Of a stretch of 64,000 nt of DNA, positions 27,516 through 38,873 are shown one piece after another. The notes below the pieces were generated by a model. The model saw nothing but the letters and a program-made list of their open reading frames with translations. It was not told where the DNA came from and did no database searches. A program made the position numbers and the translations under genes. The stretch is from contig NZ_CP030287.1 of NCBI RefSeq assembly GCF_003287935.1, positions 7,510,869-7,574,868 of the forward strand, in the 5' to 3' direction. The stretch comes from Streptomyces sp. ICC1 (GTDB lineage: Bacteria > Actinomycetota > Actinomycetes > Streptomycetales > Streptomycetaceae). Position 1 is the first letter of the stretch. Each line of letters opens with the position of its first letter.

Positions 27516-28676
27516 GTGCCCCCGCCGGCCGGGCCCGCCAGCGGCCCCCGCACCCGGCGCCGCCGGGGCGCCGCCGGGGCGCCCCGCGACAGCTGGCGCC
27601 GGATCGTGCCCCAGGCCCTCGTCGTCGCCTTCCTCGCCGGCGGCACCACCGCCTTCGTCGCCGCCGACAAGGCCGTACGCCTCACCGTGGACGGGGTCCC
27701 GCAGACCCTGCACACCTTCGCCGACGACGTCGACGCACTGCTCGCCGCCGAAGGCCTCGGCGTCGGCCCCCACGACCTCGTCGCCCCGGCCAGGGGAGAG
27801 GCGCTCGACGACGGCGACGAGATCGTCGTCCGCTACGGCCGCCCGCTGCGCCTGACCCTCGACGGAGAGCACCGCGACGTGTGGACCACGGCCCGCACCG
27901 TGGACGGCGCGCTGCGCCAGTTCGGCATCCGCGCCGAGGGCGCCCACCTCTCCGCCCCCCGCACCGCCCCCGTCCCGCGCACCGGCCTCGCCCTCGCCGT
28001 CCGCACCGAACGCAGCATCACCTTCATGGCAGACGGCCGCGAGAGCCTCGTCCGCACCAACGCCGCCACCGTCCGCGAAGCCCTCGACCAGGCCGGGATC
28101 ACGCTCCGCGGCCAGGACACCACCTCCGTGCCCCCCGGCGCCTTCCCGCGCGACGGCCAGACCGTCACCGTCCTGCGCATCACCGGCACCCGCGAGATCC
28201 GCGAGGAGCGCATCCCGTACGAGACCGAGAAGGTCAAGGACGCCTCCCTCTTCGCCGGCACCGAGGTCGTGGAGCGCTCCGGGCGCCCGGGGGCCCGCCG
28301 GGTCACCTACAGCCTGCGCACCGTCAACGGGGTCGGGCAAAAGCCCCGCCGCATCGCCGAGGAGACCGTCCGCGAACCCGTCGACCAGCTCGTCAAGGTG
28401 GGCACCAAGCCGCTGCCGAACTCCGTCGCCGGCGCCGACGGCCTGGACTGGGGCGCGCTGGCCCGCTGCGAATCCGGCGGGCGGCCCGCCGCCACCGACC
28501 CCTCGGGGACCTACGGGGGCCTCTACCAGTTCGACGTACGGACCTGGCAGTCCCTCGGCGGCAGCGGCCGCCCGCAGGACGCGCCGGGCCCGGAACAGAC
28601 GTACCGCGCCAAGAAGCTCTACGTGCAGCGGGGGGCGAGTCCGTGGCCGCACTGCGGCCGTACCCTTTATCGGTGA
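27516..28676 (+). CDS. rpfB: resuscitation-promoting factor RpfB-like cell-wall hydrolase
   Basis: The start is uncertain. GTG 27516 gives 386 residues with a basic N-terminus and one hydrophobic signal/anchor ([15 protein letters not shown]). An upstream GTG at 27324 lies in adapter sequence and is rejected. Domains in order are three DUF348 repeats ([69 protein letters not shown]), a G5 domain ([24 protein letters not shown], about 220-295), and a C-terminal transglycosylase-like Rpf domain ([29 protein letters not shown]). It cleaves peptidoglycan during spore germination or resuscitation. The rpfB-rsmA-ispE order is conserved in actinobacteria, often with metG/tatD upstream; those are absent here because of the adapter join. 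Confidence 0.9.
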   Translation: MPPPAGPASGPRTRRRRGAAGAPRDSWRRIVPQALVVAFLAGGTTAFVAADKAVRLTVDGVPQTLHTFADDVDALLAAEGLGVGPHDLVAPARGEALDDGDEIVVRYGRPLRLTLDGEHRDVWTTARTVDGALRQFGIRAEGAHLSAPRTAPVPRTGLALAVRTERSITFMADGRESLVRTNAATVREALDQAGITLRGQDTTSVPPGAFPRDGQTVTVLRITGTREIREERIPYETEKVKDASLFAGTEVVERSGRPGARRVTYSLRTVNGVGQKPRRIAEETVREPVDQLVKVGTKPLPNSVAGADGLDWGALARCESGGRPAATDPSGTYGGLYQFDVRTWQSLGGSGRPQDAPGPEQTYRAKKLYVQRGASPWPHCGRTLYR

Positions 28677-29623
28677 GCACAGCAGAGCAGCAGCCCGAGT
28701 CCGAGCATCCCGAGACCTCGTCCGAGGCCTCGCCCGAGGCCACCTCCGCGCCCGAGGCCTCCGCCCTCCTCGGCGCGGCCGACATCCGGGAGCTGGCCGC
28801 CGTACTCGGCGTGAAGCCGACGAAGCAGAAGGGCCAGAACTTCGTCATCGACGCCAACACGGTGCGCCGCATCGTGCGCACCGCCGAGGTCCGCCCGGAC
28901 GACGTGGTCGTCGAGGTCGGACCCGGCCTAGGCTCGCTGACGCTCGCCCTGCTCGAAGCCGCGGACCGGGTCGTCGCCGTCGAGATCGACGACATCCTCG
29001 CCGCCGCGCTGCCCGCCACCATCGAGGCCCGCATGCCGCGGCGCAAGGACCGCTTCGCGCTGGTCCACTCCGACGCGATGCTCGTGACCGAGCTGCCCGG
29101 CCCGGCGCCGACCGCACTCGTCGCGAACCTGCCGTACAACGTGGCCGTGCCGGTGCTGCTGACCATGCTCGACCGCTTCCCCAGCATCGAGCGGACCCTG
29201 GTCATGGTGCAGGCGGAGGTCGCCGACCGGCTCGCCGCCAAGCCCGGCAACAAGGTGTACGGAGTCCCCTCCGTCAAGGCCAACTGGTACGCGGACGTCA
29301 AGCGGGCCGGCTCCATCGGCCGCAACGTCTTCTGGCCCGCGCCGAACGTCGACTCCGGGCTCGTCTCCCTGGTCCGCCGGGCGGAGCCCGTCAAGACCAC
29401 CGCGTCCAAGGCCGAGGTCTTCGCGGTCGTCGACGCCGCCTTCGCCCAGCGCCGCAAGACGCTGCGCGCGGCGCTGTCCGGCTGGGCCGGATCGGCGCCG
29501 GGCGCCGAAGCCGCGCTCGTCGCGGCCGGGATCTCCCCGCAGGCCCGCGGCGAATCCCTGACCGTCGAGGAGTTCGCGGCGATCGCCGAGCACAAGCCCG
29601 CGCCGCTGAGGCCCGCGCTGTGA
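28673..29623 (+). CDS. rsmA: 16S rRNA (adenine1518-N6/adenine1519-N6)-dimethyltransferase
   Basis: GTG 28673 overlaps the rpfB stop (GTGA). The product is 316 residues. After an acidic, low-complexity N-terminus (about 35 residues rich in Glu/Ser/Ala) come the RsmA/KsgA motifs: [18 protein letters not shown], the SAM-binding [27 protein letters not shown], and the catalytic [11 protein letters not shown]. The C-terminal helical domain includes [17 protein letters not shown] and [13 protein letters not shown]. It dimethylates two adjacent adenines in the 3' hairpin of 16S rRNA late in ribosome assembly. Confidence 0.96.
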   Translation: MSTAEQQPESEHPETSSEASPEATSAPEASALLGAADIRELAAVLGVKPTKQKGQNFVIDANTVRRIVRTAEVRPDDVVVEVGPGLGSLTLALLEAADRVVAVEIDDILAAALPATIEARMPRRKDRFALVHSDAMLVTELPGPAPTALVANLPYNVAVPVLLTMLDRFPSIERTLVMVQAEVADRLAAKPGNKVYGVPSVKANWYADVKRAGSIGRNVFWPAPNVDSGLVSLVRRAEPVKTTASKAEVFAVVDAAFAQRRKTLRAALSGWAGSAPGAEAALVAAGISPQARGESLTVEEFAAIAEHKPAPLRPAL

Positions 29624-30519
29624 GCGTGACGGTACGGGTCCCCGCGAAGGTCAACGTCCAGCTCGCGGTGGGCGCGGCGCGGCCCGACGGCTTCCACGAC
29701 CTGGCGAACGTCTTCCTGGCCGTGTCGCTGTACGACGAGGTCACCGCGGCGCCCGCCGACACCCTGAAGGTCACCTGCACCGGCCCCGACGCGGACAAGG
29801 TCCCCCTGGACCGCACCAACCTCGCCGCCCGGGCCGCCGAGATCCTCGCGGCCCGCAGCGGGCTGACCCCCGCCGTCCACCTCCACATCGACAAGCGCAT
29901 CCCGGTGGCCGGCGGCATGGCCGGCGGCAGCGCGGACGGCGCCGCCGCCCTCCTGGCCTGTGACGCGCTGTGGGGCCTGGACACCCCGCGCGAGGACCTC
30001 CTCGCCCTCTGCGCGGAGCTGGGCAGCGACGTGCCGTTCAGCCTGGTCGGCGGGGCGGCGCTCGGCACCGGCCGCGGCGAGATCCTGACCCCGGTGGCCG
30101 CCGGAGCCTTCCACTGGGTGTTCGCCGTCGCCGACGGCGGGCTCTCCACCCCGGCGGTGTTCCGCGAGTTCGACCGCCTCACCGCGGACACCGGGGTCCC
30201 CGCCCCGCAGGCCTCCCCGGCGCTGCTCGCGGCCCTGGCCTCCGGCGACCCGGACGCGCTGGCCGCCACCCTGGCCAACGACCTCCAGCCGGCCGCCCTG
30301 TCGCTGCGCCCGCGGCTGGCCGACACCCTGGCCGCCGGCACGGACGCCGGAGCCCTGGCCGCCCTGGTCTCCGGCTCGGGCCCGACGACGGCCTTCCTGG
30401 TCCGCGACGCCGAGTCCGCGGCGAAGGTGGCGGCGGCCCTCGACGCCTCGCCGACCTGCCGCAGCACCCACGTGGCCACGAGCCCGGCCCCGGGTGCGAC
30501 GGTACTCAGCCCGGGCTGA
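29620..30519 (+). CDS. ispE: 4-diphosphocytidyl-2-C-methyl-D-erythritol kinase
   Basis: GTG 29620 overlaps the rsmA stop by 4 bases. This 299-residue GHMP kinase has [14 protein letters not shown] at the N-terminus, the ATP-binding glycine-rich loop [19 protein letters not shown], and the C-terminal [12 protein letters not shown] motif. It phosphorylates CDP-methylerythritol in the non-mevalonate isoprenoid pathway. It is translationally coupled with rsmA and rpfB. Confidence 0.95.
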   Translation: MSVTVRVPAKVNVQLAVGAARPDGFHDLANVFLAVSLYDEVTAAPADTLKVTCTGPDADKVPLDRTNLAARAAEILAARSGLTPAVHLHIDKRIPVAGGMAGGSADGAAALLACDALWGLDTPREDLLALCAELGSDVPFSLVGGAALGTGRGEILTPVAAGAFHWVFAVADGGLSTPAVFREFDRLTADTGVPAPQASPALLAALASGDPDALAATLANDLQPAALSLRPRLADTLAAGTDAGALAALVSGSGPTTAFLVRDAESAAKVAAALDASPTCRSTHVATSPAPGATVLSPG

Positions 30520-30566
30520 GTAGCCGCGCCCTGTCGCGGCCCCGGCCCGCGCGGGAGCGTAGGGGC

Positions 30567-31922
30567 ATGGGAGCCAGCGCAAGCGAAATCGCCGCCGCCA
30601 CCCCCGCCACGCGGGACCGGTACGTCGACCTGCTCAGGGTCGCCTCGCTCGGGACCGTCATCGCCGGACACTGGCTGATGGCCGCCGTCAGCACCGGCGG
30701 CATGGGAAACCTGCTCGCGATCGTGCCGCCGCTCCAGGTCCTCACCTGGGCGCTGCAGGTCATGCCGGTGTTCTTCTTCGTCGGCGGGTTCTCCCACGCG
30801 CTCTCCCACCGCTCCCTCGCCCGCACGGCCGACGGCCCCGTCTACGCCGCCTTCCTGCGGGCCCGGCTCCGACGGCTGCTGCGGCCGACCCTCGTCTTCG
30901 TCGCCGTCTGGACCGCCGCCGCCCTCACCGCGCAGCTGCTCGGAGCGGGCGGCGGGAACCTGTCCGGGGCCGCGTTCAGGCTGGTCACGCAGCCCCTGTG
31001 GTTCATCGGGATCTACCTCGCGATGGTCGCCCTCACCCCGCCCCTGCTCGCGCTGCACGAGCGGCACGGCTGGGCCGCCTTCGCCGCGCTGGCCGCGGCC
31101 GCCGCCGCCGTCGACGTCCTGCGGTTCGCCGGAGGCGTCCCGTACGCGGAGTTCCTCAACTTCGCCTTCGTCTGGCTGGCCGTCCACCAGCTCGGCTTCC
31201 TGCGCGCCGACGGCCGCATCCGCCGCCCCGGCGCGCTGGCCGCCGCCGGACTGGCCGGGGCGCTCGCGCTGGTGGCGTACGGGCCGTACCCCCTCTCCAT
31301 GGTCGGGATGCCCGGCGAGAAGGTCTCCAACATGGCCCCGCCCACCCTCGCCCTGCTCGCCCACGCGCTCTGGCTCGTGGGCGCCGTCGAACTGCTCAGG
31401 GCACCCGCCGCCGCGTGGCTGGCCCGGCCCCGCGTCTGGCGCGCCGTGGTCAGCGCCAACGGGGTCGCCATGACCGCCTTCCTCTGGCACCTCACCGCCA
31501 TGCTCGCCGTCTACGCCGCCCAGCTCGGCCTGGGCATCCCCCTGCCCGAGCCCGCCGGAGCCGCCTGGTGGGCCCAGGTGCCCGTCAGGTTCCTCGCGGC
31601 CGCCGTGCTGACCTGCGTACTGGTCGCGGTGTTCCGGCGCTTCGAGGCCCCCGGCCCGCGCGCCCCGGCCGCGGATCGGTCCCAGGATCCGGCCCCGGCC
31701 CCCGCCGCGGGTTCCGGACCCCGCGCCGCCGCCGGCACCGTGCTCTGCCTGCTCGGCGTCCTCGGCCTGTCCGTGACCGGTCTCGGCGGACTCCTGGACG
31801 GGCACAGCGCCACCCTGATCGCCCTCCCGGTCACCGCGCCCGCCGCGATCGCCATGGCCCTCGGCGGGTGGCTCCTGGTGGAACGGTCCGGCACTTCGCG
31901 GAGGGTTAGGCTGAGGGGCTGA
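30567..31922 (+). CDS. acyltransferase family 3 membrane protein
   Basis: The start is ATG 30567 behind GAGCGTAGGGG. The product is 451 residues with about ten transmembrane helices of the acyltransferase 3 (OafA-like) fold. The catalytic-type His lies in TVIAGHWLMAAV near the N-terminus, and RDRYVDLLRVASL is the usual opening motif. The middle has FVGGFSHALSHRSL, and there is a Pro/Ala-rich cytoplasmic loop at about 370-395 before two more helices. Such proteins transfer acyl groups to extracytoplasmic sugars or lipids; the substrate here is unknown. It follows ispE by 47 bases and precedes the ABC-F gene by 28 bases. Confidence 0.87.
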   Translation: MGASASEIAAATPATRDRYVDLLRVASLGTVIAGHWLMAAVSTGGMGNLLAIVPPLQVLTWALQVMPVFFFVGGFSHALSHRSLARTADGPVYAAFLRARLRRLLRPTLVFVAVWTAAALTAQLLGAGGGNLSGAAFRLVTQPLWFIGIYLAMVALTPPLLALHERHGWAAFAALAAAAAAVDVLRFAGGVPYAEFLNFAFVWLAVHQLGFLRADGRIRRPGALAAAGLAGALALVAYGPYPLSMVGMPGEKVSNMAPPTLALLAHALWLVGAVELLRAPAAAWLARPRVWRAVVSANGVAMTAFLWHLTAMLAVYAAQLGLGIPLPEPAGAAWWAQVPVRFLAAAVLTCVLVAVFRRFEAPGPRAPAADRSQDPAPAPAAGSGPRAAAGTVLCLLGVLGLSVTGLGGLLDGHSATLIALPVTAPAAIAMALGGWLLVERSGTSRRVRLRG

Positions 31923-31950
31923 TCCACACCCCTTCCCTGGAGCGCTCCTG

Positions 31951-33750
<1,800 letters not shown>

Positions 33751-33797
33751 GTTCCGGGGGCACCCCGCCCCAACTGGCCGGATAACGGCGGCATCAC

Positions 33798-33836
33798 GGG
33801 CCGGTCCTCCCTTGGGCACAGGGGCGGGACCGGCCC
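33798..33836 (+). terminator. hairpin terminator after the ABC-F gene
   Basis: GGGCCGGTCC (33798-33807) pairs perfectly with 33827-33836 across a 19-base loop, about 50 bases after the stop codon and before the next gene. Confidence 0.65.
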
Positions 33837-33903
33837 GGCCACTTCTTCCCGTCAGTGATAGAAAGGGCATCCTCCGACCACCCGACGCCGAAGGTATGCG
33901 CTG

Positions 33904-35616
33904 ATGACCGAGCCGCCCCAGCCGCCGAACCAGCCGCCGACACCTTCCGGTTACGGGCACCTGCCCGGGCCGCCGCAACCGGGCTACGGCTACCCGCAGC
34001 AAGGCGAGAACCCGTACGCCCAGCAGCCGCAGCCGCAGCCGCAGCCGCAGCCGCAGCCGCAGCAGCCGCCGCAGCAGGGCGCGCCGCAGGGCCCGTACGG
34101 CCAGCAGCCGCCCGGCGGCTACGGCTTCCCGCCGCCGCCCCCGAACATGCCGCCCGGCGCCCCCGGTGCCCCCGGCATGCCGCCGGCGCCGCCCGGCAAG
34201 CCGAACAAGAAGCTCGCCGTGGTGATCGCGGCCGCCGTCGCCGGCGTGCTCGTCCTCGGCGTCGGCGGCTACTTCGCCTTCGTCAAGGACGACGGCAAGG
34301 TCAAGGACCAGCCCGTGGCGCAGGACTCCACCGCGCCCGCCGACGACAAGGCCTCGCCCTCGCCCTCCGTGGACAAGGGCGACGGCAGCGGCAACGGCAG
34401 CGGCGACGAGGAAGACCTCAACGCCGGCCGCAAGCAGGGCGAGGACAAGGTCCTCTGGTTCAAGACCAGCAAGATCGACGGTCCCGGCTCGGGCGTCGAC
34501 TCCAAGGGGCAGTGGATCGTCGGCGACACCGTCGTCAAGACGGTCTGGAAGTCGGTCTCGGGCTACGGCATCGCGGACGGCAAGGAGAAGTGGACCCTCA
34601 CCCTCCCCACCCTGATCTGCGCAGTCACCGACCAGACCGCGGACGGCAAGACCGTCGTCCTGTACAAGGACGGCGAGTCCGACACCGCCACCTGCAACCA
34701 GATGCGGATGATCGACCTCAAGAACGGCAAGGAGGGGTGGTCGAAGGAGGTCCCGAAGGAAGGACTCTTCGACAGCTTCAGCGGCCCGGAGCTCGCGATC
34801 GCGGGGGACACCCTCGTCGTCAACCGGGTGGGCATGAGCAGCGCCTTCAAGGTCAGCACCGGGGACAAGCTCTTCGACAACAAGCGGGCCGAGGGCTGCC
34901 AGCCCGGTGACTTCGTCGCGCTCGACGGCAAGATGATCGCCATCGCGACCTGCCTGGACGCGGACAAGACCGTCGAGGTCATGGACGCCGACCTGGCCAC
35001 CGGAAAGAACACCTGGACCTACAAGCTGCCCAAGGGCTTCCAGGTCAAGGCCGTCTACTCGCTGGACCCGATCGTCCTCGACCTCGGCAAGACCGAGGGC
35101 AAGGAGCGCTCCATCGTGGTCCTGGGACCCGACGGCAAGCAGCGCACCACCGTCTCGGGCGAGGGCAGTTTCCCCGTCGGCTGCGGCGGATCCTTCGACC
35201 GGTCCCTGCAGGGCTGCGGCTCCTCGCGGGTCGACGCCAACACCCTCTACCTGTCCACCTCGGTCGACGACAACAAGGCGAACGAGGTCGTCGCCTTCGA
35301 CCTGGGCACCGGCAAGGAGAAGTGGCGCACCCCGGCCGGCGAGGGCCGCACCCTCACCCCGCTCAAGGCGGCGGGCGGCCAACTGGTCGTCTACCGCAAG
35401 GCGGAGGGCGAGAGGGGCGGCGAGGTCCTCACCGTCCCGGCCGCCGGCGGCACCCCCACAGCCGTCCTGCGCAACCCCTCCGGCCCCGCGTCCACGGTGG
35501 AGAGCTCCTTCTACTCCCCGGTCATCGACTACGCGGACGGCCGGCTCTTCCTCTCGGCCTCCCACCTGCTCGCACAGAACAAGAACGAGAAGTTCCTGAT
35601 GGTCTTCGGCAAGTGA
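33904..35616 (+). CDS. membrane-anchored PQQ-like beta-propeller protein (paralogue 1)
   Basis: This 570-residue protein begins with about 100 residues rich in Pro, Gln and Gly, including a CAGCCG hexamer array (34021-34070) encoding repeated QP. A transmembrane helix follows (KLAVVIAAAVAGVLVLGVGGYFAF, about 101-124), then an acidic Ser/Gly linker. The rest is an extracellular propeller of PQQ-like repeats (IADGKEKWTLTLP, IDLKNGKEGWSKEVP, LATGKNTWTYKLP, LGTGKEKWRTPAG). No enzyme motif is seen. Such proteins are common in Streptomyces as possible surface scaffolds or sensors. Related genes begin at 35660 and end at 51783. Confidence 0.87.
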   Translation: MTEPPQPPNQPPTPSGYGHLPGPPQPGYGYPQQGENPYAQQPQPQPQPQPQPQQPPQQGAPQGPYGQQPPGGYGFPPPPPNMPPGAPGAPGMPPAPPGKPNKKLAVVIAAAVAGVLVLGVGGYFAFVKDDGKVKDQPVAQDSTAPADDKASPSPSVDKGDGSGNGSGDEEDLNAGRKQGEDKVLWFKTSKIDGPGSGVDSKGQWIVGDTVVKTVWKSVSGYGIADGKEKWTLTLPTLICAVTDQTADGKTVVLYKDGESDTATCNQMRMIDLKNGKEGWSKEVPKEGLFDSFSGPELAIAGDTLVVNRVGMSSAFKVSTGDKLFDNKRAEGCQPGDFVALDGKMIAIATCLDADKTVEVMDADLATGKNTWTYKLPKGFQVKAVYSLDPIVLDLGKTEGKERSIVVLGPDGKQRTTVSGEGSFPVGCGGSFDRSLQGCGSSRVDANTLYLSTSVDDNKANEVVAFDLGTGKEKWRTPAGEGRTLTPLKAAGGQLVVYRKAEGERGGEVLTVPAAGGTPTAVLRNPSGPASTVESSFYSPVIDYADGRLFLSASHLLAQNKNEKFLMVFGK

Positions 35617-35659
35617 GCGCTCCCCCTGAAGGCCGCGTTTCCCACGCAAGGAGATCCAG

Positions 35660-35852
35660 ATGAGTACCCCGCCGCCCCCCAGCCAGCCGCCGTCCGGCGG
35701 TTTCGGCGCGCCGCAGGACCCCCCGCCGGGCGGCTTCGGCGGACCCCCGCCGGTGCCGCCGGTGCCGCTCGCCAAGCCCTCGGAGCCCCCGCGGCCGCCG
35801 GCCCAGCCGCCGACCGTCCCGGCCGCGCCGCCGGCCACGGCGCCGCCCGGCG
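35660..35852 (+). pseudogene. second PQQ-propeller paralogue, only the proline-rich N-terminus remains
   Basis: ATG 35660, preceded by AAGGAG, starts a Pro/Gly-rich head (STPPPPSQPPSGGFGAPQD, GGFGGPPPVPPVPLAKPSE) like the head of the gene just upstream. Instead of reaching a transmembrane helix, the sequence switches at about 35850 into an inverted stretch of a propeller gene. The rest of the gene is not in the window in this orientation. This is a broken tandem paralogue, probably an assembly break. Confidence 0.75.
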
Positions 35853-36030
35853 CCTTGAGCGGGGTGAGGGTGCGGCCCTCCCCGGCCGGGGTGCGCCACT
35901 TCTCCTTGCCGGTGCCCAGGTCGAAGGCGACGAACTCGTTTGTCTTGTTGTCGTCGACCGCGGTGGACAGGTAGAGGGTGTTGGCGTCGACCCGCGCGGA
36001 GCCGCAGCCCTGCAGGGACCGGTCGAAGGA
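35853..36030 (-). repeat. inverted, about 95% identical copy of an internal segment of the PQQ gene
   Basis: The reverse complement of this interval aligns base for base with about 35189-35370 in paralogue 1 (from TCCTTCGACCGGTCCC to CCGCTCAAGGCG). There are about six or seven differences in some 177 bases, including AAGACAAACGAG for AAGGCGAACGAG. The differences show that it comes from a distinct paralogue rather than being a duplicated read of the same gene. It has no start or stop of its own. Confidence 0.88.
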
Positions 36031-37071
36031 TCACCCACCATCAAGGACATCGCCCGCCAGGCGGGGGTGTCGGAGAGCGCGGTCTCCTTCGCGCTCAACG
36101 ACCGGCCGGGAGTCTCCGAGGGCACCCGCGCCCGTGTCCGCAAGGTCGCCGAAGAGCTCAGCTGGCAGCCCAACAGTGCGGCCCGCGCCCTCTCCGGCGA
36201 ACGGTCCGGCGCCGTCGGGCTGGTCCTCGCCCGGCCGGCGCAACCCCTCGGCGGCGCGTACTTCCTCCTCCCGCTCCTGGCCTCCTTCGTCTTCACCGTG
36301 CACGTCCCCGGCCAGGGCATCAGCTTCGAGGCCTACACCCAACTGCTCTCCGCCGAAGGCTTCACCGAGAGCCTGCTGCTCTCACTGGGCCTCGCCGCCG
36401 CGACCATCGCCCTGTCGCTGCTCCTCGCCGTGCCCGCGCTGGTCGCCGTGCGCGTGGGCTCGCCGCGCCTGCGCCCCGTCGTCGAGGTGATGTGCATGCT
36501 GCCGCTGGTGGTGCCGCCGATCGCCCTGGTCACCGGCATCACCACCGTGCTGCGCTGGGGCCCGGACCACCTGTCCAGGACCCCGCTCTACCAGACCTTC
36601 CTGGCCGTCCAGAACCCGGACTTCCCCGTCGTCCTGGTCCTCGCCTACACGGTGCTCGCGCTGCCCTTCGTCTACCGCTCCCTCGACGCGGGCCTGCGCG
36701 CCGTCGACGTCCCGACCCTCGTCGAAGCCGCCCGCAGCTGTGGCGCGAGCTGGCCGTACGTCGTCCTGCGCGTGATCCTGCCGAACCTGCGGGCCGCCCT
36801 GGCCGGAGCCGCCTTCCTCACGCTGGCGCTGGTCCTCGGCGAGTTCACCATCGCCTCGCTGCTCGGCTTCCAGCCCTTCGCCGTGTGGATCGTCTCGATC
36901 TCCGGAGCGCACGCCCGCATGTCGGTGGCCGTGTCCGTCCTCAGCCTCCTCATCACCTGGCTGCTGCTGCTCCTCCTCTCCCGGGCCGGCACCACCCCCG
37001 CCACCGTGTCCCCCGGACCGGCCGTCTCCCGTACCTCCCGTACCTCCCGCACCTCCGGCAAGGAGTCCTGA
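36031..37071 (+). pseudogene. chimeric reading frame: LacI HTH fragment fused to an ABC transporter permease
   Basis: The first part (36031 to about 36240) encodes a LacI DNA-binding head, TIKDIARQAGVSESAVSFALN through ARALSGERSGAVGLVLARPA, lacking its start codon and its whole effector domain. The frame then runs, without a stop, into an ABC permease (GAYFLLPLLASFVFTVHVPGQ onward) with about six helices and the EAA-type loop LVEAARSCGASWPYVVLRVILPNLR. The permease lacks only some 15-20 N-terminal residues and belongs to the spermidine/phosphonate type importers; it precedes its ATPase gene by 5 bases. A LacI-permease fusion is not a known architecture and adjoins an evident mosaic, so I treat it as two truncated genes joined. 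Confidence 0.8.
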
Positions 37072-37076
37072 CCCGC

Positions 37077-38177
37077 ATGTCCCTCACCCTTCCCGAGGCC
37101 AGGAAGCCCGCGGACGGCGAAGCCGCCCCCGCCGGCGCGCGCGTCGAATTCCGCGGACTGCGCCGGGCGTTCGGCTCCACCGTCGCCCTCGACGGACTCG
37201 ACCTCACCATCGAGCCCGGCGAACTCGTCGCCCTGCTCGGCCCGTCGGGCTGCGGCAAGACCACCGCGCTGCGCGTCGTCGCCGGATTCGAGCAGCCCGA
37301 CTCCGGCGAAGTCCTCCTCGACGGCGAGGACATCACGCGCGTCCCGGCCAACCGCCGCGACGCCGGGATGGTGTTCCAGTCGTACAGCCTCTTCCCGAAC
37401 CTCAGCGCCCGCGACAACGTCGCCTTCGGACTGCGGGTCCGCAAGGTCGGCGCCGCGCAGCGCCGCGAGCGCGCCGCCGAACTCCTCGACCTGGTCGGCC
37501 TGCCCGACCACGGCGACCGCTACCCGCACCAGATGTCCGGCGGCCAGCAGCAGCGCGTCGCGCTCGCCCGCGCCCTGGCCCTGCGCCCCCGGGTCCTGCT
37601 GCTCGACGAGCCGCTCTCCGCGCTGGACGCGAAGGTACGGGCCAACCTGCGCGAGGAGATCCGCAGGCTGCAGCTCTCGCTGGGCATCACCACCGTGTTC
37701 GTCACGCACGACCAGGAGGAGGCCCTGTCCATGGCCGACCGGGTCGCCGTGCTCAACGCGGGCCGCCTCGAACAGTGCGCCGCGCCCGCCGAGCTCTACG
37801 AGCGGCCCGCCACGCCCTTCGTCGCCGAGTTCGTCGGCACCATGAACCGGCTCCCCGGCCGGCTGACCGGCTCCGGGCTGGTCGAAGCGGCCGGCTCCCG
37901 GCTGCCGGTGGACGGCCCCGTGCCCTCCTCCCCGGACGTCGAGGTCCTCGTACGCCCCGAGAACATCACGGTGGCGGCCGACGAGGCGGGCACGGCCACC
38001 GTCGCCTCGGCCTCCTTCTTCGGCTCGGTGACCCGCCTCCACCTGGATCTGGCGGACGGCACGCGCGTCAAGGCCGACCTGCCCTCGCGCGACGCCGGAG
38101 CCCTGGTTCCGGGCGCCCGGGCGGCCGTGGGCCTGGCCGAGCGGCCCGTCCTGGTCGTCGCGCGGACCGCCTCGTGA
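37077..38177 (+). CDS. ABC transporter ATP-binding protein (spermidine/iron/2-aminoethylphosphonate type)
   Basis: The product is 366 residues from ATG 37077. Walker A is GPSGCGKTTALR, the Q-loop is MVFQSYSLFP, the signature is MSGGQQQRVALARAL, Walker B is RVLLLDEPLSALD and the switch His is in VFVTHDQEEA. The C-terminal 110 residues form a TOBE-type regulatory domain. It powers the adjacent permease. The downstream HAD phosphatase and the nearby TmpA/TmpB-like oxygenases make an organophosphonate such as 2-aminoethylphosphonate or its trimethylated form the best substrate guess. Confidence 0.92.
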   Translation: MSLTLPEARKPADGEAAPAGARVEFRGLRRAFGSTVALDGLDLTIEPGELVALLGPSGCGKTTALRVVAGFEQPDSGEVLLDGEDITRVPANRRDAGMVFQSYSLFPNLSARDNVAFGLRVRKVGAAQRRERAAELLDLVGLPDHGDRYPHQMSGGQQQRVALARALALRPRVLLLDEPLSALDAKVRANLREEIRRLQLSLGITTVFVTHDQEEALSMADRVAVLNAGRLEQCAAPAELYERPATPFVAEFVGTMNRLPGRLTGSGLVEAAGSRLPVDGPVPSSPDVEVLVRPENITVAADEAGTATVASASFFGSVTRLHLDLADGTRVKADLPSRDAGALVPGARAAVGLAERPVLVVARTAS

Positions 38178-38839
38178 ACGACCTCGCCGCCGTCCTCTTC
38201 GACATGGACGGCACCCTCGTGGACACCGAGACGCTGTGGTGGCTGACCACCGAGGAGATCGCGGCGGGCCTCGGCCACGCGCTGACGGACACGGACGCGC
38301 CCGAGGTGGTCGGCCGAGCGGTGGAGGACACCGCGGCGCACCTCGTCCGGGTGGCCCGCGCCGGCGACCCGGCCGCGGTGGCCCGCGCCCTGACCGGGAG
38401 CTTCTTCCGCCGGGTCGAGGCGGGCGCGCCGATGCGGCCCGGGGCGCAGGCCCTGTTGACGGCCCTCGAACGGGAAGGCGTGCCGTTCGCGCTGGTCAGC
38501 GCCTCACCGCGGGTGGTCGTCGACTCGGTCGTCGGGGGCTCGCTCGCGCACGTGCCCTTCGCCTTCACGTTGTCGGCCGACGACACGGCCCGGACGAAGC
38601 CGCACCCGGAGCCCTACCGGACCGCCGCCGCTCGGCTCGGCGCGCCGCCGCGGGCCTGCGTGGCGGTCGAGGACTCCCCGGACGGGGCGGCCTCGGCGGA
38701 GGCGGCCGGCTGCGGACTCCTGGTGGTCCCCTCCCTGCTCCCGGTCCCCGCCTCCCCGGTACGCACCTTCGCGCACTCCCTGGAATCGGTCACGCCGGCC
38801 ACCCTGAGGGCCTGCCTGGCAGCGCCCCTGGACGTCTGA
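38174..38839 (+). CDS. HAD family phosphatase (subfamily IA)
   Basis: GTG 38174 overlaps the ATPase stop (GTGA). The 221-residue product has the nucleophile motif VLFDMDGTLVDTE, the Thr/Ser motif FALVSASPRVVV, the Lys motif RTKPHPEPYRTAA and the acidic motif CVAVEDSPDGAASA, the full HAD set with a cap of the beta-phosphoglucomutase type. It probably dephosphorylates a small sugar or organic phosphate. Its operon position behind an importer suggests that it acts on the imported compound or its breakdown product. Confidence 0.9.
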   Translation: MNDLAAVLFDMDGTLVDTETLWWLTTEEIAAGLGHALTDTDAPEVVGRAVEDTAAHLVRVARAGDPAAVARALTGSFFRRVEAGAPMRPGAQALLTALEREGVPFALVSASPRVVVDSVVGGSLAHVPFAFTLSADDTARTKPHPEPYRTAAARLGAPPRACVAVEDSPDGAASAEAAGCGLLVVPSLLPVPASPVRTFAHSLESVTPATLRACLAAPLDV

Positions 38840-38873
38840 GCACGCCGGATTCCCGGCCCGTCCCGGGCTCGGT

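Noticed and set aside
34021..34080. CAGCCG hexamer array considered as a CRISPR-like or regulatory repeat
   Set aside because: It is in frame within the proline/glutamine-rich head of the PQQ protein and simply encodes QP repeats; there are no spacers.
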